From assembly GCA_030615145.1 (NCBI GenBank), contig JAUWZT010000018.1, positions 1-22,928 on the forward strand: 22,928 nt of DNA. The letters are read 5' to 3'. The position numbers and the translations under genes were made by a program. Position 1 is the first letter of the stretch, and every line of letters begins with the position of its first letter. Source of the DNA: Promethearchaeota archaeon (GTDB taxonomy: Archaea; Asgardarchaeota; Lokiarchaeia; Sigyniarchaeales; SOKP01). Of the stretch, positions 16,729 to 22,928 are shown piece by piece. Below the pieces are notes generated by a model. That model was not told the origin of the DNA, did not search any database, and saw only the letters and a program-made list of their open reading frames with translations.

Positions 16729-16767
16729 TAAGTAAAATATATCCTCTAAGTGATATGTTTGTGCGTG
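16729..16767 (+). promoter_or_regulatory. 39-bp duplicated element, copy B (promoter-like)
   Basis: This is identical over 39 bp to the reverse complement of 12709-12747. It starts TAAGTAAAATATATCC (BRE/TATA-like), with transcription expected near its GTGCGTG end, ~66 bp before the MIT-like gene's ATG. Sequence outside the 39 bp differs between the copies on both sides, so the conserved block is sharply bounded. Confidence 0.6.
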
Positions 16768-16833
16768 CAATTATATATAGTTGAATTTACTTGATAATCT
16801 TGAGAATCAATTAATATTTCAGTAGGTTTTATA

Positions 16834-17529
16834 ATGGATATTACAAAATTTAATAAAAACCTAGCGGAAAAAGTTGCTAAAGCGAATGCTTACGAAAAAA
16901 ACAATAGAATTCAAGACGCTATAGATACTTGGGTAGACATTTCTGAAATGGCACTCAATGCTTCAAAAACACCTAATTTAGATTTCTCTTACAGATCAAT
17001 GATAATTAAAAAGGCTCAGCAAATTATTGAACACATCAGAGAGTTAAAAGCAAAAATACAAAAAAGTATTGAACCAAGTTCATCACTTATGGATGATGTA
17101 TTTGACGAGGAACTTCTTCATGAGAGCGACTCTTTTGAAGAAAATATTTATGAAGAAACGGAACAAAAATCTCCTAAGAATACAAGTACTTCTAAGGAGA
17201 TAAACTATAAGGAGATCCCCAAGAAGGACAAGGAAATTAAAATTGTAGAAGATAGCGAATTTAAAAATTTACCAAAAGGATTTAAAGAAATCGAAGTTTC
17301 TCAAGATTTTGAAATTGTTACCCCACATGACGAGGATTACGTAGAGAAAATTATGAAACAAGACATTGATATGAGTATTTTTAAACACGACAAGCAAAAT
17401 TCTCAGCCTCAACAACACATTGAGCTAGAACAACCTAAAGATGACAAAAAAATCGTATGTTTTGCGTGTGGTACTATTTCACCATTTAATACCAAAATTT
17501 GTCCTAGTTGTGGAACTGAATTAAAATAA
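16834..17529 (+). CDS. MIT-like three-helix domain joined to a C-terminal zinc ribbon
   Basis: This protein has 231 aa. Residues ~3-75 read as three amphipathic helices with the MIT pattern: LAEKVAKANAYEKNNRIQDA, then DTWVDISEMALNASKT, then MIIKKAQQIIEHIRELKAKI. MIT domains of Vps4-type ATPases bind the tails of ESCRT-III proteins, and Asgard archaea have ESCRT machinery. A long, acidic, probably disordered linker follows (~80-200). The chain ends in a four-cysteine zinc ribbon, C209/C212/C223/C226. There is no AAA+ ATPase domain, so it is not Vps4; an adaptor bringing ESCRT-III or another MIT-binding tail to a ribbon-bound partner is an inference. Copy B of the 39-bp element sits upstream. 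A TPR repeat is the main alternative reading of the helices. Confidence 0.65.
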   Translation: MDITKFNKNLAEKVAKANAYEKNNRIQDAIDTWVDISEMALNASKTPNLDFSYRSMIIKKAQQIIEHIRELKAKIQKSIEPSSSLMDDVFDEELLHESDSFEENIYEETEQKSPKNTSTSKEINYKEIPKKDKEIKIVEDSEFKNLPKGFKEIEVSQDFEIVTPHDEDYVEKIMKQDIDMSIFKHDKQNSQPQQHIELEQPKDDKKIVCFACGTISPFNTKICPSCGTELK

Positions 17530-17623
17530 GAGAAATTTTTACTAATTAAAAATTGTAAAAGTTTCCAACATCTCTCAAAGAAAAAACTCCAAACCTTTCG
17601 GACCTTTTTCTTTTTAATGTAAT

Positions 17624-18229
17624 TTAACCCAACCTTGTGTCTTTAAGAGCTAATTGAGTTTTATATAACGACATGATGTTATAAACTTTATCCCGATATT
17701 CTGCCATTCGAATTTTTACTTGTTTTTCCATTGGAGCCTTCATTAGGTTATATATCGCGTAGACATAAAATTCCATATCCTTTAAGTTGAGCTCCATTGC
17801 GGCGGTCTTAGCTATATTGTGAGTTGCTTGATGATCTGAATGGTTATTATTATCGCTCGGCAAAACAATTCTATCCGCATCTTTTATAATTTCCTTAGAA
17901 AGCTCTATGCCTTTAGCTACCTGATTGATTGCGTTCTGATCGTGGATTCTATAGAGGTGAACATTACTATTAGGAAAGCCAAAAGCTTTGGCAACTTTTT
18001 TTGCCTCCATTAAGCCTATCTTACCAATTTCGTCTTCGCTCAGATTAATATAATCTTTTGCTTCTTCTTCTAGCAGTTGATCGTGTTCTTTGCCCCATGT
18101 AATTAAAACGCGATTGTCGGTAACATATACTATATGGACATCGTGGCCCTCTTCCATCCATTTTAAAATACTACCACCGCATCCATAAATCTCATCATCG
18201 GGATGGGGCGCAAATACAACAATTTTCAT
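17624..18229 (-). CDS. PIG-L/LmbE-family zinc-dependent deacetylase
   Basis: This 201-aa protein has the N-terminal signature VVFAPHPDDEIYGCGG (His9, Asp11, Asp12) and a second block HSDHQAT (His130, Asp132, His133), which together give the zinc ligands and catalytic aspartate of the family. Members remove acetyl groups from N-acetylglucosamine-linked substrates: GlcNAc-PI in eukaryotic GPI-anchor synthesis, mycothiol or bacillithiol precursors in bacteria, and diacetylchitobiose in some archaea. The substrate cannot be chosen from sequence. The length is a little below the usual 220-270 aa. The start is well set by the strand MKIVVFAPHPDDE, with AAGG immediately upstream. It is convergent with the MIT-like gene and divergent from the 7-TM gene. 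Confidence 0.88.
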   Translation of the reverse strand: MKIVVFAPHPDDEIYGCGGSILKWMEEGHDVHIVYVTDNRVLITWGKEHDQLLEEEAKDYINLSEDEIGKIGLMEAKKVAKAFGFPNSNVHLYRIHDQNAINQVAKGIELSKEIIKDADRIVLPSDNNNHSDHQATHNIAKTAAMELNLKDMEFYVYAIYNLMKAPMEKQVKIRMAEYRDKVYNIMSLYKTQLALKDTRLG

Positions 18230-18549
18230 CCTTATTATCCTTGAAATTATTTTAATAATTCTTTATATTTTATATTTTGAACGATATTTAATTTTAATTA
18301 TTAACCGCCCTTATTTGTACATATTGTTGTTTAAAAGAGTTAAAAAACAAATTGCAATAAATATGTATGGAAATAGCATAAATTTCAGTTAATATATAAA
18401 AGAAATTTTCGCTTTATGATTATCTTTATTTTTTTTTTAATCTCAAAAAATATTTTCATAAATTTTATTAATTCGTTTGACGAAATCTATATTGTAAGTA
18501 AAAATTTGAACGATAATGAGTTATTTATAATAGAGGTTTAATTCCAAAA
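18230..18549. other. Intergenic region between divergent genes
   Basis: 320 bp upstream of both the PIG-L gene (-) and the 7-TM gene (+). On the plus strand ATTTATAATAG (18523-18533) is TATA-like, and a GAGGT at 18532-18536 could be a ribosome-binding site ~13 bases before ATG 18550; the two overlap, so only one is probably used. On the minus strand a TATAAAATATAAA stretch (~18262-18275) lies ~35-45 bp before the PIG-L ATG. I see no RNA gene or repeat. Confidence 0.4.
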
Positions 18550-19398
18550 ATGAATAACCTAGTGTTGTTAAGTTTAATAATTTTTGTTTCTATAAGAGTT
18601 ATAGGATTAGGAATTTCAATTGATTTTCTAAAAGCTACAAAAGCAGAAAAATTTAAGTTTCTCACTTTGGGATGGCTTTTTTGGATATTAGCCGCGTTAG
18701 CCCCCATCTTTTCAAATCTAGTTGAAAATCTTTACCTGAAAGAGTTTTTACTTGTTCTTAACGCATTTCTTGCTGCTTTAGGAACACTTTTTTATTTATG
18801 GGGGTTTTTAAAATATTTTATTACGGTTTCATTTAAAAAAATGGTATCTATAATTATAATTTTCATAATTATTACTGTTCTTTTTTTCTTAATCACGGAT
18901 TATACAGTAACAATTACCTTCTGTGCTGTGGTTATTAACTTAATATTAATAAGTCTTTTTGTAATTCCACCAATAAAGAAAAAAAGTTTTAAGAAATTTA
19001 TGGGAAGAAGCATGATTTGGTTTTATGCTTCAGTTCTAATAATATCCTTATTCTTTCCGATTTCAATAATAATTTATTTACAAGGATATGGGTATGGGTT
19101 ATATAACGCAGATGATCCTGTACTAATAATGTTCAACTATGTTCCTACTATAGTTTCAAGTATGTGTTTAATTATTTTACTTGTTCATTTAGAATATACT
19201 ACATCATCTCACAAACAATTAGATTTGAAAGATAATTACTCTCACGAGTTAGGAAACATATTGCAAGTTATCTCAAGCGCTTTTGAACTAATCGAAATGA
19301 AAGGTAGATCTGAATCAGAAGCATCTGAACTAGGTGAATTATTAAAAGATAAATTGAATGAGGCTGCTAAACAGATTGGAGAAATCCGTGAACTATAA
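18550..19398 (+). CDS. Seven-helix membrane sensor with HisKA-like phospho-acceptor helix, no ATPase domain
   Basis: This protein has 282 aa. Seven hydrophobic segments are visible (about 3-20, 37-57, 62-83, 97-117, 121-138, 154-175, 190-210). The cytoplasmic tail, NYSHELGNILQVISSAFELI, looks like the H-box of a histidine kinase (the usual H-E/D-L-x-N/T-x-L pattern) with His232 as phospho-acceptor. It is followed by a second helix LKDKLNEAAKQIGEIREL, the rest of a dimerisation hairpin. The chain then stops at TAA. There is no N-, G1-, F- or G2-box ATPase domain, and none is encoded downstream in any frame. It could be phosphorylated by another kinase, pass signals by dimerisation, or be a shortened kinase. 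The start ATG follows a possible GAGGT. Confidence 0.68.
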   Translation: MNNLVLLSLIIFVSIRVIGLGISIDFLKATKAEKFKFLTLGWLFWILAALAPIFSNLVENLYLKEFLLVLNAFLAALGTLFYLWGFLKYFITVSFKKMVSIIIIFIIITVLFFLITDYTVTITFCAVVINLILISLFVIPPIKKKSFKKFMGRSMIWFYASVLIISLFFPISIIIYLQGYGYGLYNADDPVLIMFNYVPTIVSSMCLIILLVHLEYTTSSHKQLDLKDNYSHELGNILQVISSAFELIEMKGRSESEASELGELLKDKLNEAAKQIGEIREL

Positions 19399-19441
19399 AA
19401 TCGTTAATTCTTTCTTTTTTAGAAAAACCTAAAATTTTAAG

Positions 19442-20005
19442 TTATGAATATCTTTTTTTTCTGTTCCTATTTGCTCGTGATTCTTCATATCGTTCAATAG
19501 CTTTTTCCCGCCAAACTGTATTCCACTTTTTGAATCCAGATTTAACGTATTTTTCTCGTTTAAAGAAATCGTAAGAAACCCAATTAAAAAGAACAAAATA
19601 CCGCTTTGCACCGCTTTTACGAGTCAATTTTTTTGATCGAACCCCTAGATCGTTTCTCAAATGTTCGACTAGCTTATCTTCTACAGCATCTTGTAATTTT
19701 CCTTCAATTATGGCAGCTTTATACTTTATTCCGACATCATTAAAGTATCCCCTTACCTGATCGAAGATGTTACCACGACATAATAGCACTTTTTCAGTTT
19801 TCTTATCAAATTTTAATTCTTTCAATCCTTCCTTGACCAAATCAACGGTCATCTTATAAGGTTCTTTATTTTTCCAGTTATCACCCTTGAATAGCTCCAC
19901 GGACAGTGATTTGAATAACATTTCGCCCGTTTCTTGCCTAAAGAAACCAATAAAAGCGTCTCCTACTAAGTCTCCAGTTCCACTATCGTCTATTTCTATT
20001 GTCAA
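19442..20005 (-). CDS. Uncharacterised protein, possibly RNase H-fold nuclease-like
   Basis: This 187-aa protein opens TIEIDDSGTGDLVGDAFIGF, a beta strand with two aspartates, a Gly-rich turn and a second strand, a layout recalling the first hairpin of RNase H-fold enzymes. A later strand, KVLLCRGNIFDQVRGYFNDV, and the following AIIEGKLQDAVEDKLVEHLR could carry further acidic residues. The C-terminal ~60 residues are rich in Lys, Arg and aromatic residues, suiting nucleic-acid binding. I do not recognise a named family, and the fold assignment is an inference from pattern. It is convergent with the 7-TM gene with a short gap. The ATG at 20005 is well placed right before the first strand. Confidence 0.6.
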   Translation of the reverse strand: MTIEIDDSGTGDLVGDAFIGFFRQETGEMLFKSLSVELFKGDNWKNKEPYKMTVDLVKEGLKELKFDKKTEKVLLCRGNIFDQVRGYFNDVGIKYKAAIIEGKLQDAVEDKLVEHLRNDLGVRSKKLTRKSGAKRYFVLFNWVSYDFFKREKYVKSGFKKWNTVWREKAIERYEESRANRNRKKRYS

Positions 20006-20158
20006 TGGCTTTTTTGTATTAAAGATCTTGTGTTCAAAACTTTTTATAAAAATTGCTGATTATATTATGATATTAAGAATAATTTAAAATACCTTTGAAC
20101 GATAAAGGATTGTCTAAATAAATAGAATCAAATCAATCTTACTAATAATCGAAAAAAA

Positions 20159-20962
20159 ATGGAAGTAGAAATTTTAGTAATTGGAAACGAAATCCTTATT
20201 GGAAAGACCCAAGATACTAATTCAAATTGGATGGCTAAAAGAATAACAAAATACGGGCATAGGTTAAAAAGAATAACTGCTATAGAAGATAGTATTGAGG
20301 TTATTTCAAATACTCTACAAACTATTTTAAAACGCAAACCAGATATGATAATTACTTCGGGAGGGATTGGCCCTACATTTGACGATATGACTTTAGCGGG
20401 GATAGCAATGGGTTTAAATCGAGAATTAGAGCTAAATGAACACGCTTATAATTCTATAAAGAAGGCGTATGAACACGCTTACGAAAGAGGCATTTTGAAA
20501 CTTGAAGGCATGACCAAAGAAAGAGAGAAAATGGCACATCTTCCTCAAGGATCGACACCACTACCAAATATAAGAGGGACAGCGCCTGGAGTGAAAATTA
20601 AAGAAGGTGAAACGGCAATTTTCGTACTACCCGGTGTTCCTGCTGAAATGAAAGCGATTTTTCTTAATGTTGTCAAACCAATATTAAAAGAAAAAAGGGG
20701 AAAATTCGTAGAAAAGGGTTTCATTTTTATGGGCATTGGTGAATCTCAGTTAGCTCCTTATGTTACTAAGCTTGAAGAGAAGTATCCTCAGTTATGGATT
20801 AAAACGCATCCAAGGATCGGACTTTCAGTTGAAGTCGAAGTATCAATAACCTGTTTTAATGTTGAAAATGGAGAAGAATTAGCGGAAAAGGCGTTAGATG
20901 AAATGAGAGAAGTCATCTTAAGTTTAAATGGGCGCATCCGAGAAAAATCCTCTGGAACTTAG
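20159..20962 (+). CDS. CinA-like MoCF-domain protein
   Basis: The product has 267 aa and covers the N-terminal module of CinA: EILVIGNEILIGKTQDTNSN with the Gly-Asn-Glu-Ile turn, IITSGGIGPTFDDMTLAGIA (the GG.GPT.DD motif of the molybdopterin-binding MoCF/MogA fold) and FVLPGVPAEMKAIF. The C-terminal amidase (PncC) domain of bacterial CinA is absent, as is usual in archaea. Bacterial full-length CinA proteins act on ADP-ribose or NMN in pyridine-nucleotide recycling. The archaeal short form is often called a CinA homologue or MoaB-like protein, and its substrate is uncertain. The ATG at 20159 begins exactly at the first strand. It is followed 120 bp later by the crotonase gene on the same strand. 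Confidence 0.85.
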   Translation: MEVEILVIGNEILIGKTQDTNSNWMAKRITKYGHRLKRITAIEDSIEVISNTLQTILKRKPDMIITSGGIGPTFDDMTLAGIAMGLNRELELNEHAYNSIKKAYEHAYERGILKLEGMTKEREKMAHLPQGSTPLPNIRGTAPGVKIKEGETAIFVLPGVPAEMKAIFLNVVKPILKEKRGKFVEKGFIFMGIGESQLAPYVTKLEEKYPQLWIKTHPRIGLSVEVEVSITCFNVENGEELAEKALDEMREVILSLNGRIREKSSGT

Positions 20963-21082
20963 ATCTTTTTCTAATCAAGCACCAAACGATTTTGCGAGTA
21001 TTAGTTATGATTCTAATTTTGAAAAATTTTTAAACGATCTTTCCTATAAAAACACTAGTTTTCTTAAACGAGTTGAAAATGA

Positions 21083-21823
21083 ATGGAATCGAAAAATTAT
21101 AATTACATAAATTTAGAGTTTAAGCGAGGCATTTGTATTCTTAATTTCAATCGCCACGATAAAAAAAATGCTCTTAGTATGGATATGCGTTCAGAAATCA
21201 TAGATGCGTTAAACAATCTTAAGGAGAATAAAAGAGTAAGATCCGTAATATTTTATGGAGGGAAAGACTTTTTTTCCGCTGGTTTTGATAGAGACGAGGT
21301 TCAAAAAGTTGTACAAGGAGAAGGTGATTACGAAGCTTTTGTAGAGTCTAATCATCTTTTTCATCAAACTTTATTCGATTTTCCTAAAGTATTGATAGCT
21401 GCTATTAACGGATACGCTCTTGCAGGTGCGTTTGATCTCGCAGTAATATGTCACCTTAGAATTGCATCGAAAGGTGCTTTATTTGGCCATCCTGAAATAA
21501 GATTTGGTGCGTGTCCATTATTCTTCCCATATATGAGCCTTGTAGGCCGTGGTAAAGCGCTTGAAATCTGTTTAAATACTGGATCTAAAGAAACATTTCT
21601 TAAAGCAGAGGAAGCTTTGGAGTTAAACCTGATAAATAAAGTTGTTAATGCTGAACAAGTTCTTGATGAATCGATTAAAATTGCGAAAGAAATTAATAAG
21701 TCTCCTGAATTTGCAGTTTCACAACTACTTCAAGTTAATAAACTTAATTTTGATAGGGTTAAAGCTTTCGATAGCGAGATTGAAATATTACTAAAGAGTA
21801 TGAAGTCACTATTAGGAAAATGA
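21083..21823 (+). CDS. Enoyl-CoA hydratase/isomerase family protein (crotonase)
   Basis: This 246-aa protein has the oxyanion-hole segments FYGGKDFFSAGFD and AINGYALAGAFDLAVIC, and the block FGHPEIRFGACPLFFPYMSL. Crotonases bind acyl-CoA thioesters and stabilise an enolate. In hydratases two glutamates act. Here the first is replaced by Asp in AGAFDLA, and the second is kept in HPEI. One intact glutamate is typical of isomerases and other non-hydratase members, so the reaction (hydration, double-bond shift, hydrolysis or decarboxylation) is open. Length is normal for a single-domain member. It could serve fatty-acid or amino-acid breakdown. The start at 21083 gives the expected N-terminal strand, with no strong ribosome-binding site. 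Confidence 0.88.
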   Translation: MESKNYNYINLEFKRGICILNFNRHDKKNALSMDMRSEIIDALNNLKENKRVRSVIFYGGKDFFSAGFDRDEVQKVVQGEGDYEAFVESNHLFHQTLFDFPKVLIAAINGYALAGAFDLAVICHLRIASKGALFGHPEIRFGACPLFFPYMSLVGRGKALEICLNTGSKETFLKAEEALELNLINKVVNAEQVLDESIKIAKEINKSPEFAVSQLLQVNKLNFDRVKAFDSEIEILLKSMKSLLGK

Positions 21824-21857
21824 GCTGAAGTTAGAACTTCACAAGAAATTATTCACA

Positions 21858-22490
21858 TTATGAAATAATTAGATTTCCAAATGCATCATAAGCTACTATT
21901 TTTGCTTTAGCAGCAGGAGATTTTAAGTATTCCTCTCTCATTATTGACCAAATCATTGAATCTATTAGTTCCCCCTCAATGTTTTCACTTCTGTTTCGTA
22001 AAGTGGCTTCATATACGTATCCTAATTTTTTTGGAATTGTTGTACTAATAATATTTTTTGGATCACAGTGAATTTCGACTCGATTTACATGTTCTATCTC
22101 AAATGCTACTTTAGTGAGAGCAGCAGAGATTTCTGTAGCATATCCTTTATTGACATGGTTCACATGGATCCAATACCCGATCTCAAACGCGTTTGATCCT
22201 ACTCTGGGATGGAGGCCGGTTCCTCCCACTAATTCAGTCTCGTTAGGATCGAAGACGCCATATATATAATTTTTATTTAAATCAAAATCGGCACGGAACA
22301 ATCTAAGGCGTTCTATTTTAACCTTCAGTTCTTCAGGTTCGTCATTTACCCACGGCATCCACGGTCGAAGATGTTCAACACTTTCTTGAACCGATTTTTG
22401 TAAAAAAAGCGCATCTTTGGGATTGTAACACCTAATAACCAAACGTTCAGATTCGATGCGATATGCAGGTCCTAAATAAGTATGAGACAT
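21858..22490 (-). CDS. GNAT-family N-acetyltransferase (RimJ/RimL-like)
   Basis: This protein has 210 aa. It shows the N-terminal ERLVIRCYNPKDALFLQKSV of RimJ/RimL-type acetyltransferases, a RPWMPWV block, a central strand LVGGTGLHP, then EIGYWIHVNHVNKGYATEI, the acetyl-CoA pyrophosphate loop region (here NKGYAT in place of Q/R-x-x-G-x-G/A), and NIISTTIPKKLGYVYE, which matches the N.AS..V..KLGF ending. Relatives acetylate the N-termini of ribosomal proteins, other protein N-termini or small amines; the substrate is unknown here. A short extension after LKSPAAK has no counterpart I recall. It lies downstream of selD on the same strand, ~130 bp past the SECIS-like element, and a TTTAAAGTATAT stretch ~35-55 bp before its ATG suggests its own promoter. 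Confidence 0.87.
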   Translation of the reverse strand: MSHTYLGPAYRIESERLVIRCYNPKDALFLQKSVQESVEHLRPWMPWVNDEPEELKVKIERLRLFRADFDLNKNYIYGVFDPNETELVGGTGLHPRVGSNAFEIGYWIHVNHVNKGYATEISAALTKVAFEIEHVNRVEIHCDPKNIISTTIPKKLGYVYEATLRNRSENIEGELIDSMIWSIMREEYLKSPAAKAKIVAYDAFGNLIIS

Positions 22491-22623
22491 ATTAAAAGGA
22501 AATTTTGATCCTTGATAAATTGTTCAAAAGATATACTTTAAAAAAATTAATTGAATTTACTTAACACTTATTCTAAGTAAAATGAGATAAGACGATGATT
22601 CGTTAAAAAATTGACGCCGTTGT

Positions 22624-22680
22624 GCAACGGGATTCTCAATAAGCACCCACATATGTGTTTCAGCCTATTTCATCGACGCC
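22624..22680 (-). promoter_or_regulatory. Candidate SECIS element in the selD 3' untranslated region
   Basis: One base after the selD stop, the minus strand folds as follows. Helix I is GCGTCG/CGTTGC (22679-22674 with 22029-type positions 22629-22624; one T-T mismatch). Next is a kink-turn-like core, ATGA (22673-22670) opposite GA of TGAG (22638-22635), which permits tandem G-A pairs as in eukaryotic SECIS quartets. Helix II is AATAGGC/GCTTATT (22669-22663 with 22644-22638), seven pairs with one G-T. Then an unpaired TGAAA opposite GGT, and a ministem CAC/GTG with loop ATAT. The GAA in the internal loop recalls archaeal SECIS; the quartet plus AA recalls the eukaryotic type II form. Helix II is shorter than in eukaryotes. 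A hairpin CCGTT-GCAC-AACGG (22630-22617) competes with helix I. Its place in a 3' UTR fits archaeal practice. Confidence 0.6.
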
Positions 22681-22681
22681 A

Positions 22682-22928
22682 TTATACTTTACTTATTTCA
22701 ATCTGTTCAACTTTTTTCGATATCCTAACAAGTTCATCTTCTTTGTTATCAATAGTACCAACAATCCAATTAGAAATGTCATTACTGGAAAGTGTATTAG
22801 AAAAATCCTCTACTTTGCTCGGATCGATAGCTAATAGCATACCACCAGCCGTTTCAGAGCACAAACAATCGTTAAAAGCGTATCCTAATTCTTCAGAGAG
22901 GTTTTTCGATAGATTAATTGAAGGAACA
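22682..22928 (-). CDS. selD: Selenide, water dikinase (selenophosphate synthetase), C-terminal 81 residues
   Basis: The frame enters from the window edge and reads VPSINLSKNLSEELGYAFND, then CLCSETAGGMLLAIDPSKVE, and ends ...EQIEISKV with TAA at 22684-22682. The SETAGGMLLAI block is the hallmark C-terminal motif of SelD (usually (A/P)(E/Q)T(A/S)GGLL(I/L)A(V/I)), which makes selenophosphate from selenide and ATP for selenocysteine and selenouridine synthesis. The catalytic Sec/Cys site and glycine-rich N-terminal loop lie outside the window, so whether this SelD is itself a selenoprotein cannot be seen. The SECIS-like fold directly after the stop suggests that it is, as in some methanogens and in published Lokiarchaeota. 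The only ATG in this part lies inside the conserved block, so the true start is beyond the window. Confidence 0.85.
   Translation of the reverse strand, partial: VPSINLSKNLSEELGYAFNDCLCSETAGGMLLAIDPSKVEDFSNTLSSNDISNWIVGTIDNKEDELVRISKKVEQIEISKV

Noticed and set aside
12709..16767. Transposon with 39-bp terminal inverted repeats
   Set aside because: The 4-kb interior holds tRNA-Trp, rps30e and other host genes, no transposase, and no target-site duplication is seen at the outer edges.
20928..21110. 60-codon plus-strand frame between the cinA-like and crotonase genes
   Set aside because: It overlaps both neighbours (35 and 28 bases), has no ribosome-binding site and no recognisable domain; it is possible but not supportable.
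22650..22680. C/D box guide RNA (GATGAA and CTGA boxes) in the selD 3' region
   Set aside because: The boxes are only a few bases apart, leaving no room for a guide, and the helix between ATGA and TGAG explains the same bases better as a SECIS kink turn.
1..22928. CRISPR array, rRNA gene or integrated virus
   Set aside because: No regularly spaced repeats, no rRNA motifs, and no capsid, integrase or terminase genes were seen.

Overview
The window is archaeal and points to the Asgard group (Lokiarchaeia-like, Promethearchaeota). The DNA is very AT-rich. It encodes the archaeal/eukaryotic ribosomal protein S30e, a tRNA-Trp with a small non-canonical intron, a crippled Ras/Rab-like GTPase domain, a possible longin/roadblock-type protein, an MIT-like helical domain joined to a zinc ribbon, and the end of a selenophosphate synthetase gene followed at once by a SECIS-like RNA fold. 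The assignment rests on gene content only.

Layout. 1-1.5 kb: two minus-strand genes, one cut by the window edge with no recognised function, and one nucleoside-2-deoxyribosyltransferase-like gene broken by a one-base frameshift. 1.7-6.7 kb: an accessory defence/mobile block holding a single-chain type IIG restriction-modification enzyme, a LAGLIDADG homing endonuclease and the frameshifted 3' remnant of a beta-class DNA methyltransferase. 6.7-10.5 kb: a membrane-anchored beta-propeller protein, divergent from a ketol-acid-reductoisomerase-like gene that is followed by a DMT-type transporter, then a STAS-like gene interrupted by an in-frame stop. 10.9-17.5 kb: the region most typical of Asgard archaea, with a pseudo-GTPase convergent on a longin-like gene, tRNA-Trp, a multi-pass membrane protein, two zinc-ribbon proteins, S30e, a TPR protein and the MIT-like/zinc-ribbon protein. 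A perfect 39-bp sequence occurs here twice, in opposite orientations. Each copy lies upstream of, and points toward, one gene (longin-like and MIT-like), so it looks like a shared promoter. 17.6-22.9 kb: mostly housekeeping and signalling genes, namely a PIG-L/LmbE deacetylase, a 7-TM protein ending in a phospho-acceptor helix without a kinase domain, an RNase H-like orphan, a CinA-type MoCF protein, a crotonase, a GNAT acetyltransferase and selD with its candidate SECIS.

The best leads are (1) the SECIS-like element one base after the selD stop, with features of both archaeal and eukaryotic SECIS elements; (2) the duplicated 39-bp promoter-like element linking two genes that may belong to the trafficking/ESCRT-like machinery; (3) the D-arm tRNA-Trp intron with a credible bulge-helix-bulge; (4) the P-loop-less Rab-like domain; and (5) three genes, or gene remnants, whose conserved continuation is readable after a one-base shift or a stop codon. 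All functions are judged by reading motifs. No database search or folding program was run.
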